From Planctomycetota bacterium (lineage in GTDB: Bacteria; Planctomycetota; Phycisphaerae; SM23-33): a stretch of DNA of 59,184 bases. The position numbers were made by a program, and so were the translations under genes. The notes below the pieces were generated by a model. It searched no databases. It saw only the letters and a list, made by a program, of their open reading frames with translations, and was not told where the DNA came from. The stretch spans positions 1 through 59,184 of the forward strand of contig JAKJER010000039.1 in assembly GCA_022705325.1 (NCBI GenBank). Direction: 5' to 3'. Positions within the stretch are counted from its first letter, which is position 1. Each line of letters begins with the position of its first letter. Below are positions 17,986 to 25,935 of the stretch, in pieces.

Positions 17986-18216
17986 CGCGGCTCCTGCTCT
18001 TCTTTTCGACCCCAAAGAGGGCCGTCTTCACTCGGTTGTAGCATTCTATTCCCGCCGCGTCGGCACGAGCGGGCAGGCGGCGGACAAGGGGCCCGCCCCG
18101 TCGGGCGCCTGGACGACGGAAATCCTCGAAAACGGGCCTTGACAGGCTCGGAAACCTGTGGTTCACTGAAGGTGCACGTCGCACCCTTTGAGCCATCTCT
18201 CATAGAGGAACTGGCC

Positions 18217-18789
18217 ATGGCCACGGATGAACCCCGCGAAGGTTTCCCGGACCCGGGCGCTCATGTCCACCGGCTGAAACGGGATTCCTCGTCTGCCAGG
18301 GACGCGGCGTCCATAGCGGGCCCTCACGACCAGTGGTCGCCCTATTGGCAGCGGGACGACTACGAGAAAGCTCCGCTGACCTGCGACCTCGAGCAACTCC
18401 AGCGGATGGGCATCGAACTACCCGAGCCGAGCGCCATGGACGAAGCCCAGTTGGCGGCCAAGCTGGACGAAGTTATCCGGGCGCTGGCCGCCGTCGGATC
18501 GTATCTCTACTCCACCGACCACCTCAGCGACCGGGAGTTGTATGCGCGACTGCACCGAGACGTGCTGCGCGAGCAGAAGGTCGCCCTGCCGGCGGGGCTC
18601 AACCGACACGTCGACATGGTCGGCAGCGGCAGCGACGAACACATTCAATTGTGGCTTCGGTACTACGCCGACGAAGAAGATCGTCGCAGTTGGGCCCGCG
18701 AATGGCCATCCGACCCGATCCCCGCCCGCGCCAAACCGCCCTTCGACCGCGACCGATTCCTCCCTCGCCCGCCCCGGCGATCTCGATAA
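18217..18789 (+). CDS. Conserved protein of unknown function
   Basis: 190 residues. The start at 18217 follows AGAGGA. Acidic and soluble, no membrane segment. The central part (PYWQRDDYEKAPLTCDLEQL ... LAAVGSYLYSTDHLSDRELYARL) looks conserved. It resembles a small planctomycete family often called hypothetical, which I recall with a DRELY-L-LR-E pattern; I cannot assign a function. The C-terminal 30 residues are Pro/Arg-rich. It is divergent from the DUF5658-like gene. Confidence 0.6.
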   Translation: MATDEPREGFPDPGAHVHRLKRDSSSARDAASIAGPHDQWSPYWQRDDYEKAPLTCDLEQLQRMGIELPEPSAMDEAQLAAKLDEVIRALAAVGSYLYSTDHLSDRELYARLHRDVLREQKVALPAGLNRHVDMVGSGSDEHIQLWLRYYADEEDRRSWAREWPSDPIPARAKPPFDRDRFLPRPPRRSR

Positions 18790-19067
18790 TGCTCCCCTGA
18801 TTGCTTTGTCAGTGCCGCGAGACTGTCGATTCCAGGAAGCGCGCTGCCTATTCGCGACACTTCTCTGCCAAGATTGCCCTTTACTGGAACCCCATCGATA
18901 AAGGCCTTTCTTGCCCCACCAGTGATAGGTGTGTTGCCCTATGGCGACACGACGTCATAACCGGAACAGCCCCCCTCTGTTCCGCGGACCCAAGGGCCCG
19001 GTCGGAAGGCCTTGACTGACAGGGGTAAGCTGCAGGCCTGCTTTCTGCTTTGTGACCGGCGGAGGGT
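18790..19067. other. Intergenic region with a hairpin and no gene
   Basis: About 360 bp separate this gene from the next (19151). No frame is convincing. It holds the hairpin at 18962-18984 and, further on, the sigma-54-type promoter at 19068-19084. Confidence 0.4.
18962..18984 (+). terminator. Possible terminator hairpin
   Basis: CGGAACAG (18962-18969), a loop of seven pyrimidines, then CTGTTCCG (18977-18984): a perfect 8-bp stem, no T-tract. It lies about 170 bases past the stop of the upstream gene, so its link to that gene is weak. Confidence 0.35.
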
Positions 19068-19084
19068 TTGGCATGTCCCTTGCC
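19068..19084 (+). promoter_or_regulatory. Candidate sigma-54 (RpoN) promoter
   Basis: TTGGCATGTCCCTTGCC carries the diagnostic GG (-24) and GC (-12) with exactly ten bases between them and matches YTGGCACGNNNNTTGCW at all but about three positions. Transcription would begin near 19096, about 55 bases before the ATG at 19151. Confidence 0.5.
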
Positions 19085-19150
19085 TTTCTATACAGCGAAC
19101 CAGCCCATCGGAGGCGGTTCGTCTTGACTTCTGTGCAGGAGATCGCTGCC

Positions 19151-19438
19151 ATGAACGAGGCGGCCCTGAAGGAAAAACTGCTCGAACTCGCCCAGACCGT
19201 CCAGGCCCTGCCCGCTATCGGACAGCCCAAGGCCGCCTCGGCCGACGGGGTCTACCTCTCCAATCTCCAGCCGAAAGTCACTGAGGTGGAAGACGCGCTG
19301 GACTATCTCCGCCTGCAACTCAAGTATCTGGTCTTCGACCTCGAGGCCACTCGTCGCGAGAACCGCTATCTTCGCAAGATGCTCGAGAGCCGGCCCCCTC
19401 GTCCGCCCAGCGACTTCGACGACAACGCCGACCGATAA
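19151..19438 (+). CDS. Small coiled-coil protein of unknown function
   Basis: 95 residues. The start at 19151 is chosen for GGAG ten bases upstream. Two helical stretches are visible: MNEAALKEKLLELAQTVQAL and VEDALDYLRLQLKYLVFDLEATRRENRYL. The second has a clear heptad pattern, followed by a Pro-rich acidic tail. Probably a soluble dimer or oligomer. It lies behind a sigma-54-type promoter and ends three bases before the convergent mqnE stop. Confidence 0.55.
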   Translation: MNEAALKEKLLELAQTVQALPAIGQPKAASADGVYLSNLQPKVTEVEDALDYLRLQLKYLVFDLEATRRENRYLRKMLESRPPRPPSDFDDNADR

Positions 19439-19441
19439 CTT

Positions 19442-20524
19442 CTACTCCCCAGCCGGCGGGCGATAGAAGCTGTCCCGCTCCACCGGCTCCAGGCCGCACT
19501 CTCGAATCGTCTGGCGAAGTCGTTCTACGCTTACCTCCGTGCCGTCGGCGGCTTTGACGATGTCGTAGCGGACGACCGTGCCGTCCATGTCGTCGGCCCC
19601 GAAGTTCAGGGCCAGTTGCGACAGCTTCAGCGTGTGCATGATCCAGAACGTCTTGATGTGATCGAAGTTGTCCAGCAGCAGGCGGCTGACCGCGACGGTG
19701 CGAAGGTCGTCCAGGCCAGTCGGTCCGTCCAGGTGCGACAGGGGCGAGCCGCCCGGGATGAAGCTCAACGGCACGAACGCCTGGAAGCCCCCCGTCTGGT
19801 CCTGCAACTCCCGCAGGCGCAGCATGTGGCGAACCCGCTCTGCCGGAGTTTCCACGTGGCCGTAGAGCATGGTGGCGTTGGAACGCAGGCCCATCTCGTG
19901 GGCGGTCCGGTGCACCGCGAACCAGTCCTCCGCCCCCATCTTGTGCCGGAAGGCGCGGGCGTGGACGCGATCGTCGAAGATCTCCGCACCGCCCCCCGGC
20001 AGGGAGCCCAGCCCGGCCTCCACCAGCCGCTCCAGCACCGCCCGCAGCGTCAGCCGGCTCAGCCGGGCGATGTGCGCGATCTCCACCGCCGTGAACGCCT
20101 TGATGTGAACGCCCGGGGCCGACCGGCGGATCGCCTGCAGCATCCGCACGTAATGTCCCAGCTTCCACCTCGGGTGCAGCCCGCCGGTCATGTGGACCTC
20201 GCACGCCCCGGCCTGCTCGGCGGAGGCGGCCACGGCGGCAACATCCTCCACGGAAAGTTCCATTGCGTCGTGATCGCCCGGCGAACGTCGGAACCCGCAG
20301 AACAGGCAGGCCAGCACGCAGCGGTTGGTGTAGTTGATGTGGCGGTTGATGATGTAGTACGTCCGCCCGCCGTGGCGGCGTCGGCGGACCAGGTCGGCCA
20401 GCCGGCCCAGCACGTGCACTTCGTCCGTCGCCAGCAGGAGTTCCCCATCCGCCTGATCGAGACGCTGCCCCGCGTGCACTTTGTGCCAGATGCCCGCCAG
20501 CCTTGGCTCGCTCGGTTCGATCAT
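19442..20524 (-). CDS. mqnE: Aminofutalosine synthase (radical SAM)
   Basis: 360 residues. The radical SAM cluster motif is CVLACLFC (Cys69, Cys73, Cys76). MTGGLHPRWKLGHYVRML, the glycine-rich GSLPGGGAEIFDDRVH and NATMLYGHVETPAERVRHM are typical of MqnE; MqnC (dehypoxanthine futalosine cyclase) differs in these positions. The enzyme joins the 5'-deoxyadenosyl radical to 3-[(1-carboxyvinyl)oxy]benzoate to make aminofutalosine in the futalosine route to menaquinone. No other mqn gene is nearby. The ATG at 20524 is the natural N terminus (MIEPSEPRLAGIWHKV). Confidence 0.9.
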   Translation of the reverse strand: MIEPSEPRLAGIWHKVHAGQRLDQADGELLLATDEVHVLGRLADLVRRRRHGGRTYYIINRHINYTNRCVLACLFCGFRRSPGDHDAMELSVEDVAAVAASAEQAGACEVHMTGGLHPRWKLGHYVRMLQAIRRSAPGVHIKAFTAVEIAHIARLSRLTLRAVLERLVEAGLGSLPGGGAEIFDDRVHARAFRHKMGAEDWFAVHRTAHEMGLRSNATMLYGHVETPAERVRHMLRLRELQDQTGGFQAFVPLSFIPGGSPLSHLDGPTGLDDLRTVAVSRLLLDNFDHIKTFWIMHTLKLSQLALNFGADDMDGTVVRYDIVKAADGTEVSVERLRQTIRECGLEPVERDSFYRPPAGE

Positions 20525-20760
20525 CCCGCTATTCTACCAGCCCGGGCGGAGGAGGAAAATCGTCCGCCCCAAAAAGCCTGAAGCGTTGCTGGACGCTTCG
20601 CCGATACAGGAAAGGCGACAACAAGCTGTAGGGGGTCCGGCCCGTCCGGGGCGGATATATGGGGCAAAAACCCCGGCAGGATGAACGAAGCGGACAGCGG
20701 GGAGGCCGCCGAAGGAGAGGCTGACGCAGGGAGGACGAAAGAAAAAGTTTAAGGTTCCGC
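20525..20760. other. Intergenic region rich in small hairpins
   Basis: Between divergent mqnE and the lexA promoter. It contains GAAGCGT/ACGCTTC (about 20580-20599, 7-bp stem, loop of 6), a GGGGCAAAAACCCC hairpin (about 20659-20672) and a purine-rich run before the promoter. No gene. A structured leader or small RNA is possible, but I could not match any known riboswitch. Confidence 0.4.
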
Positions 20761-20790
20761 TTGACGTTTGGACGATGTTAGGAATAGAAT
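20761..20790 (+). promoter_or_regulatory. Candidate promoter of the lexA unit
   Basis: TTGACG (20761-20766), 18 bases, TAGAAT (20785-20790). Transcription would start near 20797, upstream of the 20908 reading frame and of lexA. No GAAC-N4-GTTC or CTG-N10-CAG operator could be found, so the LexA box of this lineage is not identified. Confidence 0.5.
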
Positions 20791-20907
20791 ATGCGAACGA
20801 AACCCGAAAGGCCCATGTGGTGGCAGATGCCGCAGCGGACGGGCGCAGTTGACCACGCCGCACCGGTCGCCCGCCGGATGCTGAGACGACGAAAGGCAGC
20901 GAGAACG

Positions 20908-21576
20908 ATGACCGGCCAACCCCTATGTCAGTTCGGCCCCGGCGGAGATTTCGTGCAACCCTGGCCGCCCAGCAGTCAGCCGTTGCCGCAGGATCAGGCC
21001 TTGGGCAGCGTCGGCAACGCCGCGAAGGCCATGGGGCTCCAGCCGCCTCTGGTCAGCACAGGGCCCGAGGGTATTCAGTGGATCCAGTCGCCCGGCCAGC
21101 AGGGGGGGCAGGAATCGGTCCTGTCCCGCGTGGCGGCGGCCGTGCTGCGGTTGGTTCGCGGCCCGGCGCCGCAGCCGGTTTGCCAGGCCTTGCCGCAGGC
21201 GGTTTGCCCGCCCGCGGAGGCCGTCGCGCCGTCCGGTCCAGCCGTCCTGGCCGTGCGGTCCGTTCGGCTGGAGTCCGTCGCCATGCCCATGCCGGCCGGG
21301 GGGCAAATCCTGGCCGGGCGGCACTTCGCCGCGTCCGCCAGGAAGCTGATGCAGGAGATCGACCATGCACGCACTGACACCGAGGCAGTTGCAGATCCTG
21401 AGGTTCATCCGGGACTTTCGCGCTCGCGAAGGCTATTCGCCGTCGATGCAGGAAATGGGCGACGCCCTGGGGCTGACCAAGGTCACCGTCTTCGAGCACG
21501 TCGCAGCCCTCGAAAAAAAGGGCGCCCTGCTGCGAGGCCCCAAGCACAGTGCCCGCTCTTTGCAGGTATCTCCTGA
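20908..21576 (+). CDS. Putative unknown protein gene upstream of and overlapping lexA
   Basis: The frame from ATG 20908 (weak AAGG upstream) has the GC-rich third positions of real genes up to about 21370. There it enters lexA in a different frame and loses that pattern, with the formal stop at 21576. The plausible part (about 155 residues) is Pro/Gln/Ala-rich (QPWPPSSQPLPQDQALGSVG) with a helical end (RHFAASARKLMQEIDHA). No family recognised. By position it could be an SOS-controlled partner of lexA, in the way sulA- or yneA-type genes sit near lexA elsewhere, but nothing in the sequence proves it. It could also be non-coding leader, or a gene that lost its stop by a frameshift. Confidence 0.35.
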   Translation: MTGQPLCQFGPGGDFVQPWPPSSQPLPQDQALGSVGNAAKAMGLQPPLVSTGPEGIQWIQSPGQQGGQESVLSRVAAAVLRLVRGPAPQPVCQALPQAVCPPAEAVAPSGPAVLAVRSVRLESVAMPMPAGGQILAGRHFAASARKLMQEIDHARTDTEAVADPEVHPGLSRSRRLFAVDAGNGRRPGADQGHRLRARRSPRKKGRPAARPQAQCPLFAGIS

Positions 21577-21970
21577 CGTCCAGTTCGCCGACGAGAAGCC
21601 CACGCGCCTCCCTCTGGCCGGGCGGATCGCCGCCGGCTCGCCCATCGAGGCCATCGAGGACCAGGACACCGTCGACCTCGAGGAGATGTTCACCGGCCCG
21701 GGCGACAACTTCGTCCTCCAGGTCGCCGGAACCAGCATGATCGAGGACCAGATCCGCGACGGCGACTACGTCGTCTGCCGCAAGGAAAGCATCGCCCGAA
21801 ACGGGCAGACCGTCGTCGCCCTGCTGGACAACGGCGAGGCCACCCTCAAGAAGTTCTACAAGGAGAAAGGCCGAATCCGCCTCCAGCCCGCCAACGCCAG
21901 CCTCAAGCCCATCTACGTCGACAACGTCCGAATCCAGGGCGTGGTCATCGGCGTCATCCGGCGGGTGTAG
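21365..21970 (+). CDS. lexA: LexA repressor (SOS regulator, self-cleaving)
   Basis: 201 residues, the usual size. The winged-helix DNA-binding domain opens LTPRQLQILRFIRDF, with recognition-helix region SPSMQEMGDALGLTKVTVFEH. The Ala85-Gly86 cleavage site lies in LPLAGRIAAGSP. The catalytic dyad is Ser124 (GTSMIEDQI, where most LexA have GDSM) and Lys162 (EATLKK). AGGAG lies seven bases before the ATG. RecA-ssDNA-triggered autocleavage derepresses DNA-repair genes. Convergent with the ABC ATPase downstream. Confidence 0.93.
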   Translation: MHALTPRQLQILRFIRDFRAREGYSPSMQEMGDALGLTKVTVFEHVAALEKKGALLRGPKHSARSLQVSPDVQFADEKPTRLPLAGRIAAGSPIEAIEDQDTVDLEEMFTGPGDNFVLQVAGTSMIEDQIRDGDYVVCRKESIARNGQTVVALLDNGEATLKKFYKEKGRIRLQPANASLKPIYVDNVRIQGVVIGVIRRV

Positions 21971-22031
21971 GCTCGCCGGCAAACCCGGCCGATGGCTTCC
22001 TCCGCGCGTCAGGCCCGCCGGCTCCGCCGGA

Positions 22032-22811
22032 TCAGTTCTCTCGCGCCGACACCCGCGGCCAGTAGCGGCCGAACTGGCGCTCCACTTCGATTCCCAGGCC
22101 GAACGTGCGGCTGAGGATGGCGGACGTGAGCACGTGTTCTTTCGGTCCGCTCGCCAGCACGCGTCCGCCGCGCAGGGCCAGCACGTGCGTGAAGACGGGG
22201 GAGATCTCCTCGATGTGGTGGGTCACCAGCACCATGGACGGCCCGTCGTCGCGCCCCAGGCCCTCGAGCACGTCGAGCAGGTCTTCGCGGCCGGGCAGGT
22301 CCAGCCCGGCGCAGGCCTCGTCGAGGATCAGCAGTTTCGGCTGGGCCATCAGGGCCCGGGCGATCAGCACCCGCTGCTGCTCGCCCAGCGACAGCGTCGC
22401 GAAGGGCGCCTGGGCCAGCTCGCGGCAGCCCACGCGCTGGAGCAACTCCTCGGCCTGGAGCACCTGCGGCGGCGAGGGACGGTCGAACAGCCCGGTCGAG
22501 GCGAAAGCCCCGCTGAGCGCGATCGACAGGGCGGGCTGGTTCGTTCGCAGCAGGGGCCCCAGCGACGCGCTGACCCACCCGATGGCCCGGCGCAGCACCC
22601 GAAGGTCCACCTGCCCGAACGCCTGGCCCAGCACGCTCACGTGCCCGCGCGTCGGCCAGAGGTACCCCGTGGCCACCTGGAGCAGGCTCGTCTTGCCCGA
22701 GCCGTTGGCCCCGACGATCGCCCAGTGCTCGCCCGCCCGCACCCGCCAGTTCACCCCCTCCAGCACGAGCCGCCGCCCGCGATCCAGGTCAACGTTCACA
22801 AACTCGATCAT
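22032..22811 (-). CDS. ABC transporter ATP-binding protein
   Basis: 259 residues from ATG 22811 (GAGAGA upstream). The alternative ATG six codons earlier (22829) lacks a ribosome-binding site. Walker A is GANGSGKTSL, the signature LSLGEQQ, Walker B LLILDEACAGLD, and the switch His is in VTHH. The family is the ModF/iron-chelate-like single ATPase group (IGWVSASLGPLL is typical). No permease or binding protein is encoded next to it, so its transporter partner is elsewhere or it is a soluble ABC protein. It lies 56 bases downstream of the DUF486 gene on the same strand. Confidence 0.8.
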   Translation of the reverse strand: MIEFVNVDLDRGRRLVLEGVNWRVRAGEHWAIVGANGSGKTSLLQVATGYLWPTRGHVSVLGQAFGQVDLRVLRRAIGWVSASLGPLLRTNQPALSIALSGAFASTGLFDRPSPPQVLQAEELLQRVGCRELAQAPFATLSLGEQQRVLIARALMAQPKLLILDEACAGLDLPGREDLLDVLEGLGRDDGPSMVLVTHHIEEISPVFTHVLALRGGRVLASGPKEHVLTSAILSRTFGLGIEVERQFGRYWPRVSAREN

Positions 22812-22867
22812 GTCGTCTCTCTCATCCATGGCGTGCGGCGTAGTGTACCACCGGCCGGCGATCCGGC

Positions 22868-23215
22868 TCACCACTTCTTGAAGACGAAGAACGCCGCCGC
22901 CACCATCAGCGCGAACCCCACCGCGTAGTTCCACCTGAACTCTTCCTTCAGGTACCACACCGAGAAGAACGCGAAGACCGACAGCGTGATGACCTCCTGG
23001 ATGGTCTTCAGCTCCGCCGTCTTGAAGCCCTGCTCAGCCCCGATCCGGTTGGCGGGCACCTGGAAGCAGTACTCGGCGAAGGCGATGCCCCAACTCGCCA
23101 GGATGGCCCACACCAGCGGCGAGTTGCGATGCTTCAGATGTCCGTACCAGGCGAAAGTCATGAACACGTTGGAGATCGTCAGCAGCACGATCGGCACCAC
23201 TTTGATAAGCGGCAT
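22868..23215 (-). CDS. DUF486 / DMT-type small membrane protein
   Basis: 115 residues from ATG 23215 (MPLIKVVPIVLLTISNVFMTFAWYG), the expected size for DUF486. Four hydrophobic helices are visible; PLVWAILASWGIAFAEYCFQVPANRIG and the end WNYAVGFALMVAAAFFVFKKW (in parts) are family-typical. Function unknown; the fold is related to small multidrug-resistance/DMT transporters. The longer frame from 23479 adds an implausible basic extension. Confidence 0.75.
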   Translation of the reverse strand: MPLIKVVPIVLLTISNVFMTFAWYGHLKHRNSPLVWAILASWGIAFAEYCFQVPANRIGAEQGFKTAELKTIQEVITLSVFAFFSVWYLKEEFRWNYAVGFALMVAAAFFVFKKW

Positions 23216-23879
23216 ATGGGGTCTACTCGCGGTCCTCGTCATCCAGCCGGCCCTGCCGCGGAGGCACGAGCACGTCCGCGCCCGGCGACGATGCGGGAAG
23301 CCGCCATTATACCATGCCGACCAGGCAAGCGGCGCCAGCCCCTCCGCAAGCCGCTCACCCGCCCGGCGCCGCTCGTTCCGGGCCGGGCCCGCCCGACAAC
23401 CCCGCCACCCGGGCGACCTCCCCAATGTCCCGTTTTTGCGAAAATCCGGATCGGCCAGTCGGTTCAGCAAGAACGCCATAAATAACTGTTGGATATGGCC
23501 TTGCGAGCTTTTACGCTAAATTAGAATAATTGGCAAAACCATAAAAATCTGCGCAGAGATGCGACATTCGGACCCGAAATGGGACATTCCAGGCCTCAGC
23601 TTGGCCGTTCAGGCGGACGCGTTCGCATGTAAGTCCTTTGACCGAACAGTCTTGAGAAATGCCGCCACTTGGGCATTTTCGTCTGTCGGGTTTCAAGCCC
23701 CCAAGCGGCGTCCAGGAAAGCCCAGGGCGACCGCGGGGAGCCCTGGGAAGCGGTGATCAAGAAACGTCAGCCCTGAAGGGGCGTCTTGGCATAGCGCCCG
23801 GCTCCCGGCCGAAAACCTAAGCCGCTTGGCGCGCGGGCGTCCGCGACTATATGCTGAACGGCCACACGACGAGGCGCGG
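23216..23879. other. Intergenic region, ~660 bp, entry to the accessory island
   Basis: It holds the upstream region of the DUF486 gene and then an A+T-rich patch (about 23475-23560) unlike the surroundings, and the direct repeats at 23556-23591. Next come complementary short GC-rich blocks (AGCCCAGGGC / GAGCCCTGGGA near 23720-23750) that can form a hairpin. No gene was recognised; the patch may be the worn end of a mobile element. Confidence 0.4.
23556..23591. repeat. Two 16-bp direct repeats, possible insertion-sequence end
   Basis: GAGATGCGACATTCGG (23556-23571) and GAAATGGGACATTCCA (23576-23591) share GA-ATG-GACATTC at a 20-base pitch. Several IS21/IS481-type elements carry repeats of this kind at their ends. 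No transposase is present, so this is at most a remnant. Confidence 0.3.
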
Positions 23880-25913
23880 ATGAGCAGGATGAGGACAATC
23901 TGCCTGGTAGGCGTCGTCTGCCTGGCGGCGGTGGCTGGCGCCTGCCCGGTGCGCCCCATCCCTAGCAGCCCGTTGAAAAAGGCCCCCCCACCGTGGCATG
24001 GGCGTCTCGCCCATGTGTACCACGGGCATCTTGCCCGTGGAATTGTCCGGAAAACAGCAACTCCCACGGCCGGGACGGCCGTGGGACACACGGGCAAGAT
24101 GCCCGTGCCACTTTTTCAACGGACTGCCAGCCTCCGCAGCGCGCCTGTCAGCACCAGCACCCATTACCGCTACGCCCCCCCGCCGGCCGAGTCGGACGTC
24201 CATGACGGGCGCGGCAACCGGCTCTCCAACGGCCTGTTCCTCTACGAGTGGGACGACAAGGACCGCCTCACCGCCGTCCAGGTCGTCGACGCCATCCGCA
24301 CCGACGCCTCCGTCCCGGCCCACATGAAGGTCCGCCTGGCCTTCCTGTACGACCACCAGGGCCGGCGACTCCGCAAGGAGGTCTTCCACTGGGACGCCCA
24401 AGCCGCCCAGTGGGTCAGCCAGTCGGCCCGGCGGTTCGTCTACGACGGCTGGCTCCTGCTGGCCGAGCTGAGCGACGAAGGCCAGCTCCTCCGCTCCTAC
24501 GCCTGGGGGCCGGACGTCTCGCACGAAGAGGCCGGCGCCGGCGGCGTGGGCGGCCTGCTGGCCGTCCGAGACCACCTCGACGAGCGGACCTACTGGCCGG
24601 TCAGCGACGCCAACGGCAACGTCGTCGCACTCGTCGACGCCGCCGACCAGTCCGTCGCCGCCACCTACGAGTACACCCCCTTCGGCCAACTCCTCCACGT
24701 CGACGGCCCGGCCGCCGCCTGGTCCAACCCCGCCGCCGCCAACCCCTTCCTCTTCTCCACCAAGTACTTCGACGCCGAAATAGGACTCTACTACTACGGC
24801 TACCGATACTACGACCCCAGAAACGGCAAATGGCTCTCCAGAGACCCACTGGCAGAAGAGGGCGGGCTGAATCTGTATGGGTTCTGCAGGAACAACCCAA
24901 TAGACTCATTTGACCCATTGGGGCTTGAGGGGGAATTCCTCCCGAGGCTCTGGAAATACGGGCTAGGCCATTGGCTCTTCAGCGGTGCGTTCCAAGATGA
25001 TCTACGGGATCTATGGACGAAAGATGATTCGTCGCTGATCATCTTTAAGCGCAACGCCGACGTTGTCATGGCGTCGAATATAGACGCAGCATCTAAGGCC
25101 GTCAAGTACGCTGGTGGACGTATTATGTCCGGGGACACTGTTGGTTTGGTCAATGACATTGGGTGGCAGTTCCGCAACGACATGACGAACATGGGCACGG
25201 ATGCGTGGGGCACGGCCAAGCGCTACGCAAATGACCCCCGAAAGGCTGCATCGGACGACGCTGTCAGAATACGTCTCGTAGTCGAGAATGGTGTCGCTCA
25301 ACTCCGAGCCGAGCCTTGGGGCACGGGCGGGCGGCTTTTTGGGGCATATGGTCCACCTCTCGTTTTCACAAGAGGGATATCTGCGGCCGGTGGCGTCACT
25401 TCATCACTCGCTACTGTTTATCAACTGCCCAAAGGCAGCCCGCTTCTCGGATGGTATGCCAACGCCGAGAGGATATGGACGCCGCCTGCTTCGCTCCAAG
25501 GGCCGAGAACTGCATCTTACGGCGACCTTTCCAAAGAATTAGCAGGGACAGGAGCACAGGCGAATCACCTCAATCAGAATGCTGCATTCGGCAGCATTAT
25601 TCCCAAGAAGGAAGGCATCTCTGTTGCGATGAAGGGAAACGCTTTTGCCGACGTGGGGTTCCCGCATTTCAATTTCCACTCTTTTCTGGAGGAGTTCTGG
25701 TCAAAATACAGAAAGGGGGGAGAACTTTTTGGTACTGTTCCGACAAATGCTGAATATGGAGCCGCTCTTAAGCAGGCACTTTTGAAGGCCGGACATACAC
25801 CAGCCGAAGCCGCATGCTTGGCGGAACAAGCCGGGATTCAGCGAGCGGTGTATGGGTGTCTGGAGTCGATGCCTGTTCCGTCTGTGCCGAAACGCCTCCC
25901 ACAGCGCAAATAA
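23880..25913 (+). CDS. Short RHS-core protein with variable C-terminal toxin-like tip
   Basis: About 677 residues. Start at 23880 giving the signal peptide MSRMRTICLVGVVCLAAVAG. Residues 31-81 are encoded by an inserted palindromic element. The RHS/YD part (about 95-345) includes DGRGNRLSNGLFLYEWDDKDRL, YEYTPFGQLLHVDG and the core signature YYYGYRYYDPRNGKWLSRDP (in parts), ending NNPIDSFDPLGL near 350. After this boundary the sequence switches to an A+T-richer, unrelated tip of about 325 residues. Its end, containing QANHLNQNAAFGSIIP, PHFNFHSFLEEFW and PTNAEYGAAL, suggests an HNH/EndoVII-like toxin domain (weak, from memory). An immunity candidate follows 22 bases later. Confidence 0.75.
   Translation: MSRMRTICLVGVVCLAAVAGACPVRPIPSSPLKKAPPPWHGRLAHVYHGHLARGIVRKTATPTAGTAVGHTGKMPVPLFQRTASLRSAPVSTSTHYRYAPPPAESDVHDGRGNRLSNGLFLYEWDDKDRLTAVQVVDAIRTDASVPAHMKVRLAFLYDHQGRRLRKEVFHWDAQAAQWVSQSARRFVYDGWLLLAELSDEGQLLRSYAWGPDVSHEEAGAGGVGGLLAVRDHLDERTYWPVSDANGNVVALVDAADQSVAATYEYTPFGQLLHVDGPAAAWSNPAAANPFLFSTKYFDAEIGLYYYGYRYYDPRNGKWLSRDPLAEEGGLNLYGFCRNNPIDSFDPLGLEGEFLPRLWKYGLGHWLFSGAFQDDLRDLWTKDDSSLIIFKRNADVVMASNIDAASKAVKYAGGRIMSGDTVGLVNDIGWQFRNDMTNMGTDAWGTAKRYANDPRKAASDDAVRIRLVVENGVAQLRAEPWGTGGRLFGAYGPPLVFTRGISAAGGVTSSLATVYQLPKGSPLLGWYANAERIWTPPASLQGPRTASYGDLSKELAGTGAQANHLNQNAAFGSIIPKKEGISVAMKGNAFADVGFPHFNFHSFLEEFWSKYRKGGELFGTVPTNAEYGAALKQALLKAGHTPAEAACLAEQAGIQRAVYGCLESMPVPSVPKRLPQRK
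23970..24122. mobile_element. 153-bp palindromic miniature element inside the RHS gene
   Basis: Terminal inverted repeats are CCGTTGAAAAAG (23970-23981) and CTTTTTCAACGG (24111-24122). Inside are four perfect or near-perfect palindromes: CATGGGCGTCTCGCCCATG (23997-24015), CACGGGCATCTTGCCCGTG (24021-24039), CCCACGGCC...GGCCGTGGG (24063-24085) and CACGGGCAAGATGCCCGTG (24089-24107). The length is exactly 51 codons with no stop in the RHS frame, so it is translated (YHGHLARG ... TGKMPVPLF). In another frame it encodes THGQDARAT, a string I recall from many planctomycete and verrucomicrobial hypothetical proteins. Confidence 0.7.
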
Positions 25914-25935
25914 TGAATAATGAAGAGGGACAGAT

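Noticed and set aside
17389..18216. Upstream extension of the 18217 gene frame and the overlapping minus-strand frame to 18196
   Set aside because: Both lie over the DUF5658-like membrane gene, which has a good ribosome-binding site and membrane helices.
20580..20700. Possible c-di-GMP or cobalamin riboswitch
   Set aside because: The conserved cores of these classes (for example the GGGUAA/CGCAAAG-type elements) are missing.
24248..24913. Arg/Pro-rich frame inside the RHS core
   Set aside because: Shadow of the RHS frame, which carries the YD/RHS-core signatures.
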